Assembly: GCF_016888515.1 (NCBI RefSeq) | Contig: NZ_JAFEJK010000001.1 | Span: 62,001-126,000 of the forward strand | Length of the DNA stretch: 64,000 nt | Direction of reading: 5' to 3' | From: Shimia biformata | GTDB lineage: Bacteria; Pseudomonadota; Alphaproteobacteria; Rhodobacterales; Rhodobacteraceae | Shown here: positions 9,213-18,782 of the stretch, piece after piece | Numbering within the stretch: position 1 is the first letter of the stretch | How the letters are laid out: every line of letters starts with the position of its first letter | Notes under the pieces: model-generated | Databases searched by the model: none | What the model saw: the letters and a program-made list of their open reading frames with translations, nothing else | What the model was told of the DNA's origin: nothing | Translations under genes and position numbers: made by a program

Positions 9213-9225
9213 CCGCTTTTGGCGG
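9213..9225 (-). terminator. Short terminator-like hairpin after the XRE-cupin gene
   Basis: Read on the minus strand, CCGC and GCGG pair around CAAAA and are followed by TTTT. The stem is only four to five base pairs, so termination may be partial. Confidence 0.35.
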
Positions 9226-9228
9226 GGA

Positions 9229-9792
9229 TCAGGCGTTTTTGACGATCAGGAAGACGCGCGCCGGGCCGTCGGGGGACTGGATCGCATGCGGCAGGTCGGC
9301 AGCATATTGTGCCGTGTCACCTTCCGACAAGGTCGTGACAGCCGTGCCGCTGGTCACCTTCACCGTTCCATCCAGAACCGTCAGTTGTTCGGTCGCGCCG
9401 CGTGCATGCGGCTGGCTGGTCAGCGCGCCGCCGGGTTCGAGCCGGATGTCATAGACTTCGTGCCCGCCCGCCTCTTCCGGCGGAGACAGGATACGGATGA
9501 GGCAGCCCTGCCCCATGTTGTCAAACGAAGGCACGTCCGAGTTGCGGATGACCGCGATCTTGTCCACCGGTTCGCTGTCATCAAGGAGACCAGCAAAATC
9601 CACCTGAAGCGCCTTGGTCAGGTTCCAGAGCGTCGCGATTGTCGGGCTTGATTCGCCGCGCTCGATCTGACTGACCATGGAACGGCTGACGCCAGACAGT
9701 TTGGCCACCGCATCAAGCGACAGGCCCTGTTTCTGGCGCGCCTGTTTCAGGCGTGCGGGCAGAAGGCCGAGGATATGGGAATCACTGGACAT
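9229..9792 (-). CDS. XRE-family regulator with C-terminal cupin domain
   Basis: 187 residues. The N-terminal helix-turn-helix spans about residues 11-66 (LKQARQKQGLSLDAVAKLSG, then VSRSMVSQIERG). The C-terminal cupin spans about 110-185 (PHARGATEQLTVLDGTVKVT). XRE-cupin proteins usually sense a small molecule and control a neighbouring catabolic operon; kbl-tdh directly downstream fits. It could be transcribed with kbl or separately: a short GC hairpin with a T-run lies right after its stop. A perfect palindrome sits just upstream of the start. Confidence 0.88.
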   Translation of the reverse strand: MSSDSHILGLLPARLKQARQKQGLSLDAVAKLSGVSRSMVSQIERGESSPTIATLWNLTKALQVDFAGLLDDSEPVDKIAVIRNSDVPSFDNMGQGCLIRILSPPEEAGGHEVYDIRLEPGGALTSQPHARGATEQLTVLDGTVKVTSGTAVTTLSEGDTAQYAADLPHAIQSPDGPARVFLIVKNA

Positions 9793-9806
9793 TTTTCATA
9801 CCTGCC

Positions 9807-9818
9807 CGTGACGTCACG
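9807..9818. promoter_or_regulatory. Perfect 12-bp palindrome upstream of the XRE-cupin gene
   Basis: CGTGACGTCACG is a perfect dyad 15 bases before the start codon at 9792. A second dyad, CGCTGCG-T-CGCAGCG, lies at 9833-9847. Either could be an autoregulatory operator or part of the control region for the divergent thiolase gene. Confidence 0.4.
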
Positions 9819-9928
9819 TCGATGTCAATGCACGCTGCGTCGCAGCGACCATTCGCGCCTTAACAGGCTGACCCCAAAACAGTAGCCTGCGGGCGCTTGA
9901 GTTTTTCTTCACCGAAAAGGACATCCCC

Positions 9929-11104
9929 ATGTCGGATATCGTCATCCTGGGCGGCGCCCGGACTGCCATTGGCACCTTTGGCGGCGCACTTGCCAACACC
10001 CCCCCGATTGAACTGGCCAAGATCGCGTCCGAGGCCGCGATGCAGCGCGCCGGCGTTGAGCCGGGTCAGGTCGGCAACGTGGTCTTTGGCCATGTGATCA
10101 ACACCGAACCACGCGACGCCTACCTGTCGCGCGCCGCCGCTATCGAGGCAGGCATCCCGAATACAACGCCCGCGATGAACGTGAACCGCCTGTGCGGATC
10201 CGGTGCGCAGGCCATCGTCTCGGCCACGCAATCGCTGATGCTGGGCGATGCCGATTTTGCGCTGGCAGGTGGTGCCGAAAGCATGAGCCGTGCGCCCTAT
10301 ATCGTTCCCTCACAGCGTTTTGGCGCAAAAATGGGCGACGTGCAGACGCTGGACATGATGCTGGGCGCACTGACCTGCCCCTTCGGAACCGGGCATATGG
10401 GTGTGACGGCAGAAAACGTCGCCGATGAACATGACGTGAGCCGTGAAGACATGGACGCCTTCTCGGTGACCAGCCAGGAACGCGCGCTGGCAGCGATCGA
10501 AGCGGGCTACTTCAAGGAACAGATCGTCCCGGTGAACGTGAAGGTCCGCCGCGATGTTGTGGCCTTTGACACCGACGAACATCCCAAGGCGTCAACCATG
10601 GAAACGCTGGCCAAACTGCGCCCGGTCTTCCGCAAAGACGGCCGGGTGACGGCGGGCAACGCTTCGGGCATCAATGACGGTGCCGCGGCGATTGTCATGG
10701 CCCGCGCCGAAGCCGCGGAAAAGGCCGGACTGACACCGAAATTCCGCGTTCTGGGTTATGCCCATGCTGGCGTCCGCCCGGAAGTCATGGGCATTGGCCC
10801 GGTTCCGGCGGTCGAGAACCTGCTGGCGCGCACCGGCCTTTCGGTTGGTGACTTCGACGTTATCGAATCCAACGAGGCATTCGCCGCCCAAGCCATTGCC
10901 GTCAACAAGGGCCTTGGCTTGGACACATCGAAAGTGAACCCGAACGGTGGCGCCATTGCCCTTGGTCACCCTGTTGGCGCAACGGGTGCGATCATCACCG
11001 TCAAGACCATGTACGAGCTTGAACGCACCGGCGGATCGAAAGGCCTGATCACCATGTGCATCGGCGGCGGTCAGGGCATCGCCCTTGCCATCGAACGTAT
11101 CTGA
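9929..11104 (+). CDS. Acetyl-CoA acetyltransferase (thiolase)
   Basis: 391 residues, the standard length for thiolase II. It condenses two acetyl-CoA, or cleaves acetoacetyl-CoA or another 3-ketoacyl-CoA. The nucleophile is Cys89 in NRLCGSGAQA. The C-terminal catalytic motifs are GGAIALGHPVGATG (His) and CIGGGQG (Cys). Chain-length specificity cannot be told apart from sequence alone, and PhaA- and BktB-like forms look alike. It is a single-gene transcript with AAAAGGA before the start and a strong terminator after it. Confidence 0.93.
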   Translation: MSDIVILGGARTAIGTFGGALANTPPIELAKIASEAAMQRAGVEPGQVGNVVFGHVINTEPRDAYLSRAAAIEAGIPNTTPAMNVNRLCGSGAQAIVSATQSLMLGDADFALAGGAESMSRAPYIVPSQRFGAKMGDVQTLDMMLGALTCPFGTGHMGVTAENVADEHDVSREDMDAFSVTSQERALAAIEAGYFKEQIVPVNVKVRRDVVAFDTDEHPKASTMETLAKLRPVFRKDGRVTAGNASGINDGAAAIVMARAEAAEKAGLTPKFRVLGYAHAGVRPEVMGIGPVPAVENLLARTGLSVGDFDVIESNEAFAAQAIAVNKGLGLDTSKVNPNGGAIALGHPVGATGAIITVKTMYELERTGGSKGLITMCIGGGQGIALAIERI

Positions 11105-11129
11105 TCCAATTCGGAACAGCTTTGAACCG

Positions 11130-11158
11130 GGGCGCTACCTTCGGGTGGCGCCCTTTTT
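11130..11158 (+). terminator. Rho-independent terminator after the thiolase gene
   Basis: GGGCGCTACC pairs with GGTGGCGCCC (one G-U pair) around a TTCG tetraloop, followed by five T. It lies between the convergent thiolase and pbpC genes. Confidence 0.92.
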
Positions 11159-11161
11159 CGT

Positions 11162-13207
11162 TCAGTCCAGCCAGATCCGGGATCGCGCCGACTGCCCGTT
11201 GGCATCAATCACCGTCAACACGGACGCCCCGCGTCCCAGTCCCGACAGGGTGACCTCCCGGCGGTGAAAGTTGGTCATGACCGGCACACCGTTGGCAAGG
11301 ACCGCAAAGGGCGCGCGACCGTTCCTCAACTTCAAAGTCACCCCCCCTGCCGACCGTTCTATCTCGGCTCCGTCAGGAGGAAAGGTCACTTCCACCGCAT
11401 CCAACGCACGAGCAAAGACGCCAGCGCGGCCCCGGAACTTCTGCAACGGATGAGGAAGGCGGGCAGTGGGCACCAGCAAAGTCTCGGGGGGCGGTGGCCC
11501 GAGCGGGTCGAGCGTGGGTTTCAATCGCTGGAAAACATCGAACAGAACCGGCGCCGCCAACTCTCCGCCAAAGGCCCCCGGCACCGGTGTTCCGTCAGGC
11601 CGTCCAATCCACACCCCGGCCACGTGGCGACCGTCGTACCCAATCGCCCAGGCGTCCCGGTGGCCATAGCTGGTGCCGGTTTTGTAAGACAGACGCAGGT
11701 CGGCGGCCCCCGGCGGTGGCGCCAGTTGTGCCAGCACATGCCCCACTTGCCACGCGGCGGCACGATTCAGAACGCGTTTCCCGTCACCGGATGCCGCGCC
11801 CAGCCGCCAATGCAGATCAACCGACTGCCCCTTGTTGCCTAGCATGGCATAAAGCGTCACCAATTCCTCAAGCGTCATGCCCAACCCACCCAACGAGACC
11901 GCCAGACCCGCCGTGCCGCCTGCCACCGTCGGACTTGTCCCAGCGGCGCGCAAAGCCCCCATCAGTCGGGCCGGGCCAATTTCTTCCGTGAGCAGAACGA
12001 CCGGAATATTGAGCGACTCTCGCAGTGCGTCGGCAACCCTGATCTCTCCTCGGAACCGACCATCGAAGTTCTGTGGCGCATAAGATCCGAAATTCACCGG
12101 AGCATCCAGGATCAGGGTTTCCGGATGAACCAGACCGAGGTCGAACGAAAGCCCATAGACAAGAGGTTTGAGCGTAGACCCCGGCGAGCGCGGCGCGCGG
12201 GTCATGTCGACAAATCCCTGCCGCAGATCGCCACCGTGATAGCCCTGCGATCCGACCGAAGCCAGGATTTCTCCTGTCTTGTGATCGGCAACCACCATGG
12301 CGATCGACAGTCGCTCTTGTTTGCCGCGCAGCGACTGGGTCGCAAGGTTTTCCAGCACCTGTTGCAAGTCGCCGTCCAGCGTCAGCGAATGGACACCTGC
12401 GTCCGGGCGGTCATCGCGGACGCGGTCCGCCATATGCGCGGCCAATGCGGGAAAGGCGCGGCGCGCGACCGGCACAGGCTCGGTCACTGCGGCGGCGACA
12501 TCTCCGGCACTCAGGATACCCGCGGCCTGCGCCCGTTGAAGAACACGACTCCGCGCCATGTCCGCAACCTCGCGCGACACGTCGGGACGGCGCGTTTCGG
12601 GGCTTTGTGGCAGGGCAACCAGCAGGGCCGCCTGCGCCGGGGTCAGACGTCCCGGTTCCTTGCCGAACCACGAAAGCGTCGCAGCGCGGATGCCTTCCAG
12701 GTTGCCGCCATACGGTGCATGGGTCAGATAAAGCGACAGGATCTCAGGCTTGGTCAGCCGCCGTTCCAGCGCCAGTGCAACACGGACCTGCCGTAGCTTT
12801 CCTGCCCAGCGCCCCGTGGTCCCGTCTTCCATCAACCGAGCGACCTGCATCGTCAGGGTCGACCCGCCTGACACCACACGACCATTGCGAACCGCCTGCA
12901 ACACAGCCCGCCCCATTGCAATGGGATCAACTCCGCTGTGACTGCAGAAACGGCGGTCTTCATAGGCGATCAGCATTTCGACATAACGGGGATCGACCGC
13001 ATCCGGCCGGGCGCCTAGTCGCCAGAGACCGTCCGCCACCGTATAGGCCCGCAGAAGATTGCCGTTCCTGTCCCGCACTTCGACCGAGGTTTCGGCAAGA
13101 AGCGGCGGCAGGTCCGTTGCGGCAATCCAGTCGTCGATCCCATCACGCAACAGTGCCCCGCCCCACAGCAGCAGGGTCAGGGCAAAAAGGGCGCGTGCGG
13201 GCTTCAC
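11162..13207 (-). CDS. pbpC: Penicillin-binding protein 1C (bifunctional peptidoglycan synthase)
   Basis: 681 residues. An N-terminal membrane anchor (about residues 5-20) is followed by a family 51 glycosyltransferase domain (catalytic Glu83 in AYEDRRF; GGSTLTMQVARL) and a transpeptidase domain (Ser344 in SPGSTLKP; KTG in SYKTGTSYGHRDAW). A C-terminal PBP_C-type beta domain closes the protein. The start codon is GTG, 7 bases after the alpha-2-macroglobulin stop, so the two are coupled. This gene pair is a known arrangement in which PBP1C is thought to repair cell wall after breaches guarded by the macroglobulin. Confidence 0.95.
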   Translation of the reverse strand: MKPARALFALTLLLWGGALLRDGIDDWIAATDLPPLLAETSVEVRDRNGNLLRAYTVADGLWRLGARPDAVDPRYVEMLIAYEDRRFCSHSGVDPIAMGRAVLQAVRNGRVVSGGSTLTMQVARLMEDGTTGRWAGKLRQVRVALALERRLTKPEILSLYLTHAPYGGNLEGIRAATLSWFGKEPGRLTPAQAALLVALPQSPETRRPDVSREVADMARSRVLQRAQAAGILSAGDVAAAVTEPVPVARRAFPALAAHMADRVRDDRPDAGVHSLTLDGDLQQVLENLATQSLRGKQERLSIAMVVADHKTGEILASVGSQGYHGGDLRQGFVDMTRAPRSPGSTLKPLVYGLSFDLGLVHPETLILDAPVNFGSYAPQNFDGRFRGEIRVADALRESLNIPVVLLTEEIGPARLMGALRAAGTSPTVAGGTAGLAVSLGGLGMTLEELVTLYAMLGNKGQSVDLHWRLGAASGDGKRVLNRAAAWQVGHVLAQLAPPPGAADLRLSYKTGTSYGHRDAWAIGYDGRHVAGVWIGRPDGTPVPGAFGGELAAPVLFDVFQRLKPTLDPLGPPPPETLLVPTARLPHPLQKFRGRAGVFARALDAVEVTFPPDGAEIERSAGGVTLKLRNGRAPFAVLANGVPVMTNFHRREVTLSGLGRGASVLTVIDANGQSARSRIWLD

Positions 13208-13214
13208 GCCGAAC

Positions 13215-16200
13215 TCACTCTGTTACGGTGATCCGGCCGCTATCGGTGCGGGCGCGGAACTGCGGGCGATACATGTCCTCGACCGAAGCCGCGGGGTGAT
13301 GGAAGCTGCCGGGGCTGACCGCGCGCACGATATAGGCAAGCTGGAACGGTTTGTCTCCGCGCCAGTCGACGGCCGCCAGGAACCGGTCCGACCGGAACTC
13401 GGTAAAGGTCGCGCTCGACAGTTTCAGCCAGTTCAGTTCATCCACGTCCCCTGTCGACAACAGGTTGGGATTGTCGATCTCCAACCCTGCGGGAAGCGGG
13501 TCATTGACCATCAGTCGCGCACCGGTTTTGCCGAAAGGCTCGACCTTGAGAACCACCACCATCCGATCCCCGGTCCTGACACTGTCGGCGGCCACTTCAA
13601 CCCCAGACATGTCATAGTAGCGGCGAGAGATGGCATAGCCGTTACCGCCCTTCTGAACCTTGTAGTCAGGCACGCCGATCGTGGTAATTGTCAGATCCGT
13701 CGCAGTGTCGCTGGTATTGCGGATATCCAGCGGCACCAGGCTGGCATCATCCGCCAATGCCCGGACCAGCGGGCCTTCGACAGGCGCTCCGTTGACGGAA
13801 ATTTGCCCCATCGAACTGTCGTCAAGCAACGCGTGAGCCGCAATAAGCGACCAAGCCGATTCCTGTGTCGACAGCCCGCGCCCCGGCCCGGTCAGTCTCT
13901 GCACAAGCCCGCCCCGGTCAACCGCATCTGACCCACTTTCGACCGCCAGCGTCAGTACTGCTGCGCTGTCGCGCAACGCGGTGCCATAGTCGACGCGCCA
14001 GATCGGTTTCGACTCGTCAATACGCGCATTCAGAAGCGCTTGCGCTCGGGCGAACATGCGATCGGCGCGGGTCTGGTCGCCATAGGATGCCAGTGCCGCA
14101 CCCAGCTGGGCTGCCGCCAGCGGAGTCGAAAACGCCTCGGCCTTTACATCGGCATAATACCGCAGATCCCCCATGTTGGCCGCGCCTTCCCGCGCCAGCA
14201 CCAGCAGCGCATAGGCGATATCCTCGCCACCCTCGTCGAAATCGGGGGCATAGTTGATACGGTTCCGAAGGTTATCCATGGCCTGCCGAAAAGCGATTTG
14301 CGGGACGTCATAGCCCTTGGCTCGCGCCCGGCTGAGAAAGTCGCTGACATAGGCGTCCAGCCAGAAATCACCGCTGTCAGCATACCACAGGCCAAAGGCA
14401 CCATTGCTGGCCTGGCGGGTCAATACACGGGCAATGGCCTGGTCGATACGCTCAGCCACCTTGGCGCCGGATGCCAGCCCCAACGCCTGGGCCACAGTGT
14501 CGAAATAGAGAAGCGGCATCGCCTTTGACGTGACCTGCTCGGTGCAGCCATAGGGATAGCGATCCAGCACCGCCAACAATCCCGGCGCATCAAACCGCGC
14601 CAACGCTCCGGTCGACACGATGGCCGAGCCGGACCCGGCCCGGAGATCGGCAAACAGGTTGTCGTCCAAACGGAACGTGTCGCCCGACGCCAGCGTCAAC
14701 CGCTGAGTGGTCGACACCTCGGGATCATTGGCGCGCACCGGCAACAACAGGTCCTTGACCAATTGCTTGCCATCCGGCGTGGTCAGCGCGATGCGCACAG
14801 CATAGTCGCCGACATCCGGCGCGGTGATTGGCACGGACAGACGCACGGTTCCCTGAGCGCCAAGCTCTACACCTGACGGAATGGCGCCATTGGCAAAAGC
14901 AACCCCGCCTGAAACGTCCAGCCCCATGCGCCCGGTCGGACCTTCGGCATGGACGATCTCAAGCAGCATCCGGCTTTGGTCCCCCGGCGCAAGGAAGCGC
15001 GGCAGGCTGGCCGTGACCACTACCGGATCGCGCACAAGCACGTCGGCCTCCGCCTGGCCGACCCCGGTCGGACTCCAGGCAATGGCCATCAGCCGCACGG
15101 TGCCATTGAACTGCGGAATGTCGAAACTGACCCTTGCTTTTCCGTCCACACCGACCTCAACCGGGCCTTTAAAGAAGGCGACCAGTTCTTCGGTTGGCGG
15201 GGGCGAGTCAAAGCGGCTGCCCGAGGCCGCATCACCGCCCGAGCGGATCGCCCCCGTCGCGCCGTTCATACCGTCAATCAGACGGCCATAGATGTCGCGG
15301 ATTTCCATACCCAGCCGCCGTTGGCCGAAATAGTGACCCGACGGGTCAGGGCTTTGGAATCCGGTCAGGTTCAGAATGCCTACATCGACCGCCGCCAGCG
15401 TGACATAGGCGGTTTCGCCCGCCGTGATCCCGTCAACAGTTAGCGAGACATCCAGCACCCCGCGCGGTGCAATCTTCTGCGGCGCATCCAGCGTCACCGA
15501 AAGGGCGCTCGCGCCGGGGTCGACGCTGGCATAGCTCAGGCCCAGCGCCCGCCCCGGATTGCGGCCAGCAGGTTCATCCATAGGCCGGATCACCGAGGCG
15601 GTGACGTAGGCACCCGCGCCCCAGTCATCGGTAACCTCAAGCGGGATCAGGTTCTCGCCCTCCACGACTTCGACAGCTTTCATCGCAATCAACCGGTTCG
15701 ACATGACCTGAACCAGCGCGGTGCCTGCATTACGTGGCACGATGCGCAGCATTGCGGTGTCGCCGCTATGATAGGCGGGCTTGTCCAACGACAATTCAAG
15801 CGTGTCAGGCGTATCACTCGCATCGGCCGGTGCATACCAGCCGGCATAAAAATCGGTAGACGCGGCGACGTAGTCACCGTCGATCCGTTCGACCACGATC
15901 TCGTACTGGCCCCATTCAACCGGGGCCGAAACCGCGACAGGATCACCGGTCAGCATGACTTCACCCGTGGCAACGCGGCTGCGCTGCGTCACCGGCTCCC
16001 AGTTCCAGTCGCCATAGAGCATGTACCATTGGTAATGCGTCCGAACCCGGTTCACGGTCCATTTGACCTTCATCGATGCGGGGTTCAAATCCCGGTCCAG
16101 CGCGGCGATGCGGAAGGTCGCCTCGGCCCCTTCGGGCACGACGCCATCAAACATCGGTCGGATCCCGATCAGGTCGCCCGCAGGTGCGACCGGGTGCGAC

Positions 16201-18641
16201 AGCTTGCGTTCGACCGGACGACCAGAGCCTTCGGCCACCTCAACGATGAACTCTGCCTTAAGCGGCCGACCCGGATCACCGACATCGGGCAGCGAAACCG
16301 GGATTTCGGCCACACCCTGCGCATCGGTCTTGCCGCTGCCAAAGAACTCGGTCCGGGGCGAGAACAGCTCGTCATGGCGGCCGAAACGGTAGCCCTCGAA
16401 CCCGGCCACCGCGTCGTCAGCACGCAACGTGACACGGCCATTCACCGCAAGGCCTGCGCCGGGCGCGCCAAACAGATAGCGTGAGGCAACCGTAAGATCG
16501 GCAATCCCGCCGGGCTGAACCGGGACATCGGGCAGGGTCAGGTCGAAATCGATACGCTCCGGCAGAAAGTCCTCGACCAGCAGTTTGCGGCTGACCAAGG
16601 GCGGGGCATCCACATCGGACTTGATGTCCAGAACCCAGGCCCCACGCGGCACAGTTGCCCCGACCGGCAAGGTGAATACATGCCCGCCTGCCACGTCGTC
16701 ATGCGACAGGTGGCGGCTGTATTCCACTCCGTCCGGGCGAGTCAGAATCGCAGTCAGCGGCAGGCTGGCAATAGCCTCGGACACACCGTCTCGCGCCAGC
16801 ACCGTGGCATGGATGGTCTCGCCCGCGCGGTAAGCGCCGCGGTCGGTGGCAAGAAACAGATCAACGGCACCCGCCGGTTCACGCCCTTCGACACCCCGGT
16901 CGGACAGGTCAAAGGCGGGGTCGGTCAGCGACAGAAACGTGAAATCGTCGCCGGTTTCCAGCATCACCAGCGCAGGCGCCTTCGCCCCGGTGCCGCGCGT
17001 TAGCCCCCCTTCGAAACGCGCATAGCCTTCGGCATCCGTCACCCCTTCGCCCAGCACGCGATTGGCACGGGACAGAAGCGTGACCTTGGTTCCCTCAAGC
17101 GCGGCGGCATCCGACAATGCGCGAGCAAAGACGTGTAGCCCGTCCGCGCCCAGCAGCGTTGTCGCGCCGATATCGGACAGAACAAACCACTGTGTTGCCG
17201 AAGTCTCGTCATAGATCGACGCCCCCGGCAGATCGGCGGTCAGCGCATAGACCCCGGCAGGCAGGTCGGCGATCACCTCACCCATCGGCAGGCGCGTGGT
17301 CATGTCCTGATTCAGCGTGTTCTCGACCGTGCCTTCTCCCTGCCAGACGCTTTCTGCGATCTCGGACGAGAAATCCTGAAGCTGCCAATAGGACATAGGG
17401 CGACCGAAATAACTGTTCTGGATTGCACGCAGAAGGTTGCGGTCGCTGACCCGGCGCAGATGCAGGGCAACGGTGTCCAGGTTCACCGTCTCAATCGGCA
17501 GCCCAGCATCCGCAGTGCGTGGCAGGACATAGGTTCGCCCCGGGAAACGCAGAGACGGTTCTCGGTCGCGCACATACATCGCGAGGTCGACATCGCGGAT
17601 CAGTGCTTCGCCGCTGGCGGAAGGCAGCCCTTCACGGAAGGTGACGGTGTAGCGCTTGCCGTGTTCGACGCCCTCGATACAGATTTGCCGCCCCTCTGCC
17701 TGGACAGAAAAGCGCTGGTCGGGCAGCCGCACATAGGGCGCATAATCCACCCCAGCCTTGACCAGATCCTCGCTGAATTCGGCACAGATGCGAGGGCTGG
17801 CGGGATCGCTCTCGACGCTGTGTTCAGTGATACGGAAGCCGTATTTTCCAATCGCATCGTCCAACAGGGCCACCACGTCGTCACGTGGCTGGATCTGTTC
17901 CGCCAACCGCAAGGCGCGCAACATGTCCCGGCCACGGCCCGATGCTTCAAGAGCCAGCCCCATTTCCAGAAGCGCGGCCACCTGTTGCGGCGCGCTGGCC
18001 GCGCGCAGATATCCATTCACGGCACCCAGAAGCCAACGGTCGCGATAGCGGCGCTTGTCTTTCGACGAGTCAATCGCAAGCGTCCCGTTCAGACGCGCAT
18101 ATTCGGTCCAAAGATCACTGCGGTCTGCCTTGGCCACCGCCCCACCGGTCCAGCGCATTGCGTTCAAGGTATCGTTCTGCCGGGTCCGGTCCCGAGCGGC
18201 CTCAAGCATGTCCTCGACGCTCCAGGGGCCGGCAGCGTGGATCCAACCAATGTCGCGCGCAAGATTGCGGGCACGCGTCAGGGTGCTTTGACCAAGGAAG
18301 CCAAGATCAGCTGCCCGAGTAACACCACGATCCTGATATGCAGGATCGGTGGCAAAAATCTCGGCCGAAACGGCCCCTTCGTAAGGTTGCTTTTCGGTAA
18401 TCTGGCGCTTTGGGAAACATGAACTGGCCTTGGTGTTGAAGGTGAATGCCCCACAATCGGCATTGGCAATACAAGCGTTGCGGCAGGCCTCATAGGTCGT
18501 GTCGAAAATGTTTTGCAGGTCGGACCCATAGAAATCGACATCCATGCTGACCACGGCCCGACGTTCAGGGACGTAGCTGTCCTGCGCCAGGGCAACCTGT
18601 GCCCACACCAGTCCGAAAATTGCTGCAACAATCCAACGCAT
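13215..18641 (-). CDS. yfhM: Bacterial alpha-2-macroglobulin with N-terminal PAN/apple domain
   Basis: 1808 residues. A signal peptide (MRWIVAAIFGLVWAQVALAQ) leads into a cysteine-containing PAN/apple-like domain (about 25-85; CRNAC, CGAF, SCF). Macroglobulin domains follow, with a bait region and a thioester motif CTEQ at residues 1366-1369, embedded in a helical TED domain. Such proteins sit in the periplasm and trap foreign proteases: bait cleavage exposes the thioester, which links covalently to the attacker. The protein lacks an obvious lipobox, so it appears soluble rather than anchored. The start has GGAGG upstream. It is co-transcribed with pbpC. Confidence 0.93.
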   Translation of the reverse strand: MRWIVAAIFGLVWAQVALAQDSYVPERRAVVSMDVDFYGSDLQNIFDTTYEACRNACIANADCGAFTFNTKASSCFPKRQITEKQPYEGAVSAEIFATDPAYQDRGVTRAADLGFLGQSTLTRARNLARDIGWIHAAGPWSVEDMLEAARDRTRQNDTLNAMRWTGGAVAKADRSDLWTEYARLNGTLAIDSSKDKRRYRDRWLLGAVNGYLRAASAPQQVAALLEMGLALEASGRGRDMLRALRLAEQIQPRDDVVALLDDAIGKYGFRITEHSVESDPASPRICAEFSEDLVKAGVDYAPYVRLPDQRFSVQAEGRQICIEGVEHGKRYTVTFREGLPSASGEALIRDVDLAMYVRDREPSLRFPGRTYVLPRTADAGLPIETVNLDTVALHLRRVSDRNLLRAIQNSYFGRPMSYWQLQDFSSEIAESVWQGEGTVENTLNQDMTTRLPMGEVIADLPAGVYALTADLPGASIYDETSATQWFVLSDIGATTLLGADGLHVFARALSDAAALEGTKVTLLSRANRVLGEGVTDAEGYARFEGGLTRGTGAKAPALVMLETGDDFTFLSLTDPAFDLSDRGVEGREPAGAVDLFLATDRGAYRAGETIHATVLARDGVSEAIASLPLTAILTRPDGVEYSRHLSHDDVAGGHVFTLPVGATVPRGAWVLDIKSDVDAPPLVSRKLLVEDFLPERIDFDLTLPDVPVQPGGIADLTVASRYLFGAPGAGLAVNGRVTLRADDAVAGFEGYRFGRHDELFSPRTEFFGSGKTDAQGVAEIPVSLPDVGDPGRPLKAEFIVEVAEGSGRPVERKLSHPVAPAGDLIGIRPMFDGVVPEGAEATFRIAALDRDLNPASMKVKWTVNRVRTHYQWYMLYGDWNWEPVTQRSRVATGEVMLTGDPVAVSAPVEWGQYEIVVERIDGDYVAASTDFYAGWYAPADASDTPDTLELSLDKPAYHSGDTAMLRIVPRNAGTALVQVMSNRLIAMKAVEVVEGENLIPLEVTDDWGAGAYVTASVIRPMDEPAGRNPGRALGLSYASVDPGASALSVTLDAPQKIAPRGVLDVSLTVDGITAGETAYVTLAAVDVGILNLTGFQSPDPSGHYFGQRRLGMEIRDIYGRLIDGMNGATGAIRSGGDAASGSRFDSPPPTEELVAFFKGPVEVGVDGKARVSFDIPQFNGTVRLMAIAWSPTGVGQAEADVLVRDPVVVTASLPRFLAPGDQSRMLLEIVHAEGPTGRMGLDVSGGVAFANGAIPSGVELGAQGTVRLSVPITAPDVGDYAVRIALTTPDGKQLVKDLLLPVRANDPEVSTTQRLTLASGDTFRLDDNLFADLRAGSGSAIVSTGALARFDAPGLLAVLDRYPYGCTEQVTSKAMPLLYFDTVAQALGLASGAKVAERIDQAIARVLTRQASNGAFGLWYADSGDFWLDAYVSDFLSRARAKGYDVPQIAFRQAMDNLRNRINYAPDFDEGGEDIAYALLVLAREGAANMGDLRYYADVKAEAFSTPLAAAQLGAALASYGDQTRADRMFARAQALLNARIDESKPIWRVDYGTALRDSAAVLTLAVESGSDAVDRGGLVQRLTGPGRGLSTQESAWSLIAAHALLDDSSMGQISVNGAPVEGPLVRALADDASLVPLDIRNTSDTATDLTITTIGVPDYKVQKGGNGYAISRRYYDMSGVEVAADSVRTGDRMVVVLKVEPFGKTGARLMVNDPLPAGLEIDNPNLLSTGDVDELNWLKLSSATFTEFRSDRFLAAVDWRGDKPFQLAYIVRAVSPGSFHHPAASVEDMYRPQFRARTDSGRITVTE

Positions 18642-18782
18642 AAATGCCTCCGCTCCAAAATGCCGGTATCGTGGCACGCCCAACGCGATATTGGCAACGA
18701 TTCCCAATCAACTTTAAATGCTTATTCATTCATGGGCGTCAGTCTGCGCCGGGCCGGGTTTCCGGGGACTGGGACAGTTGCG

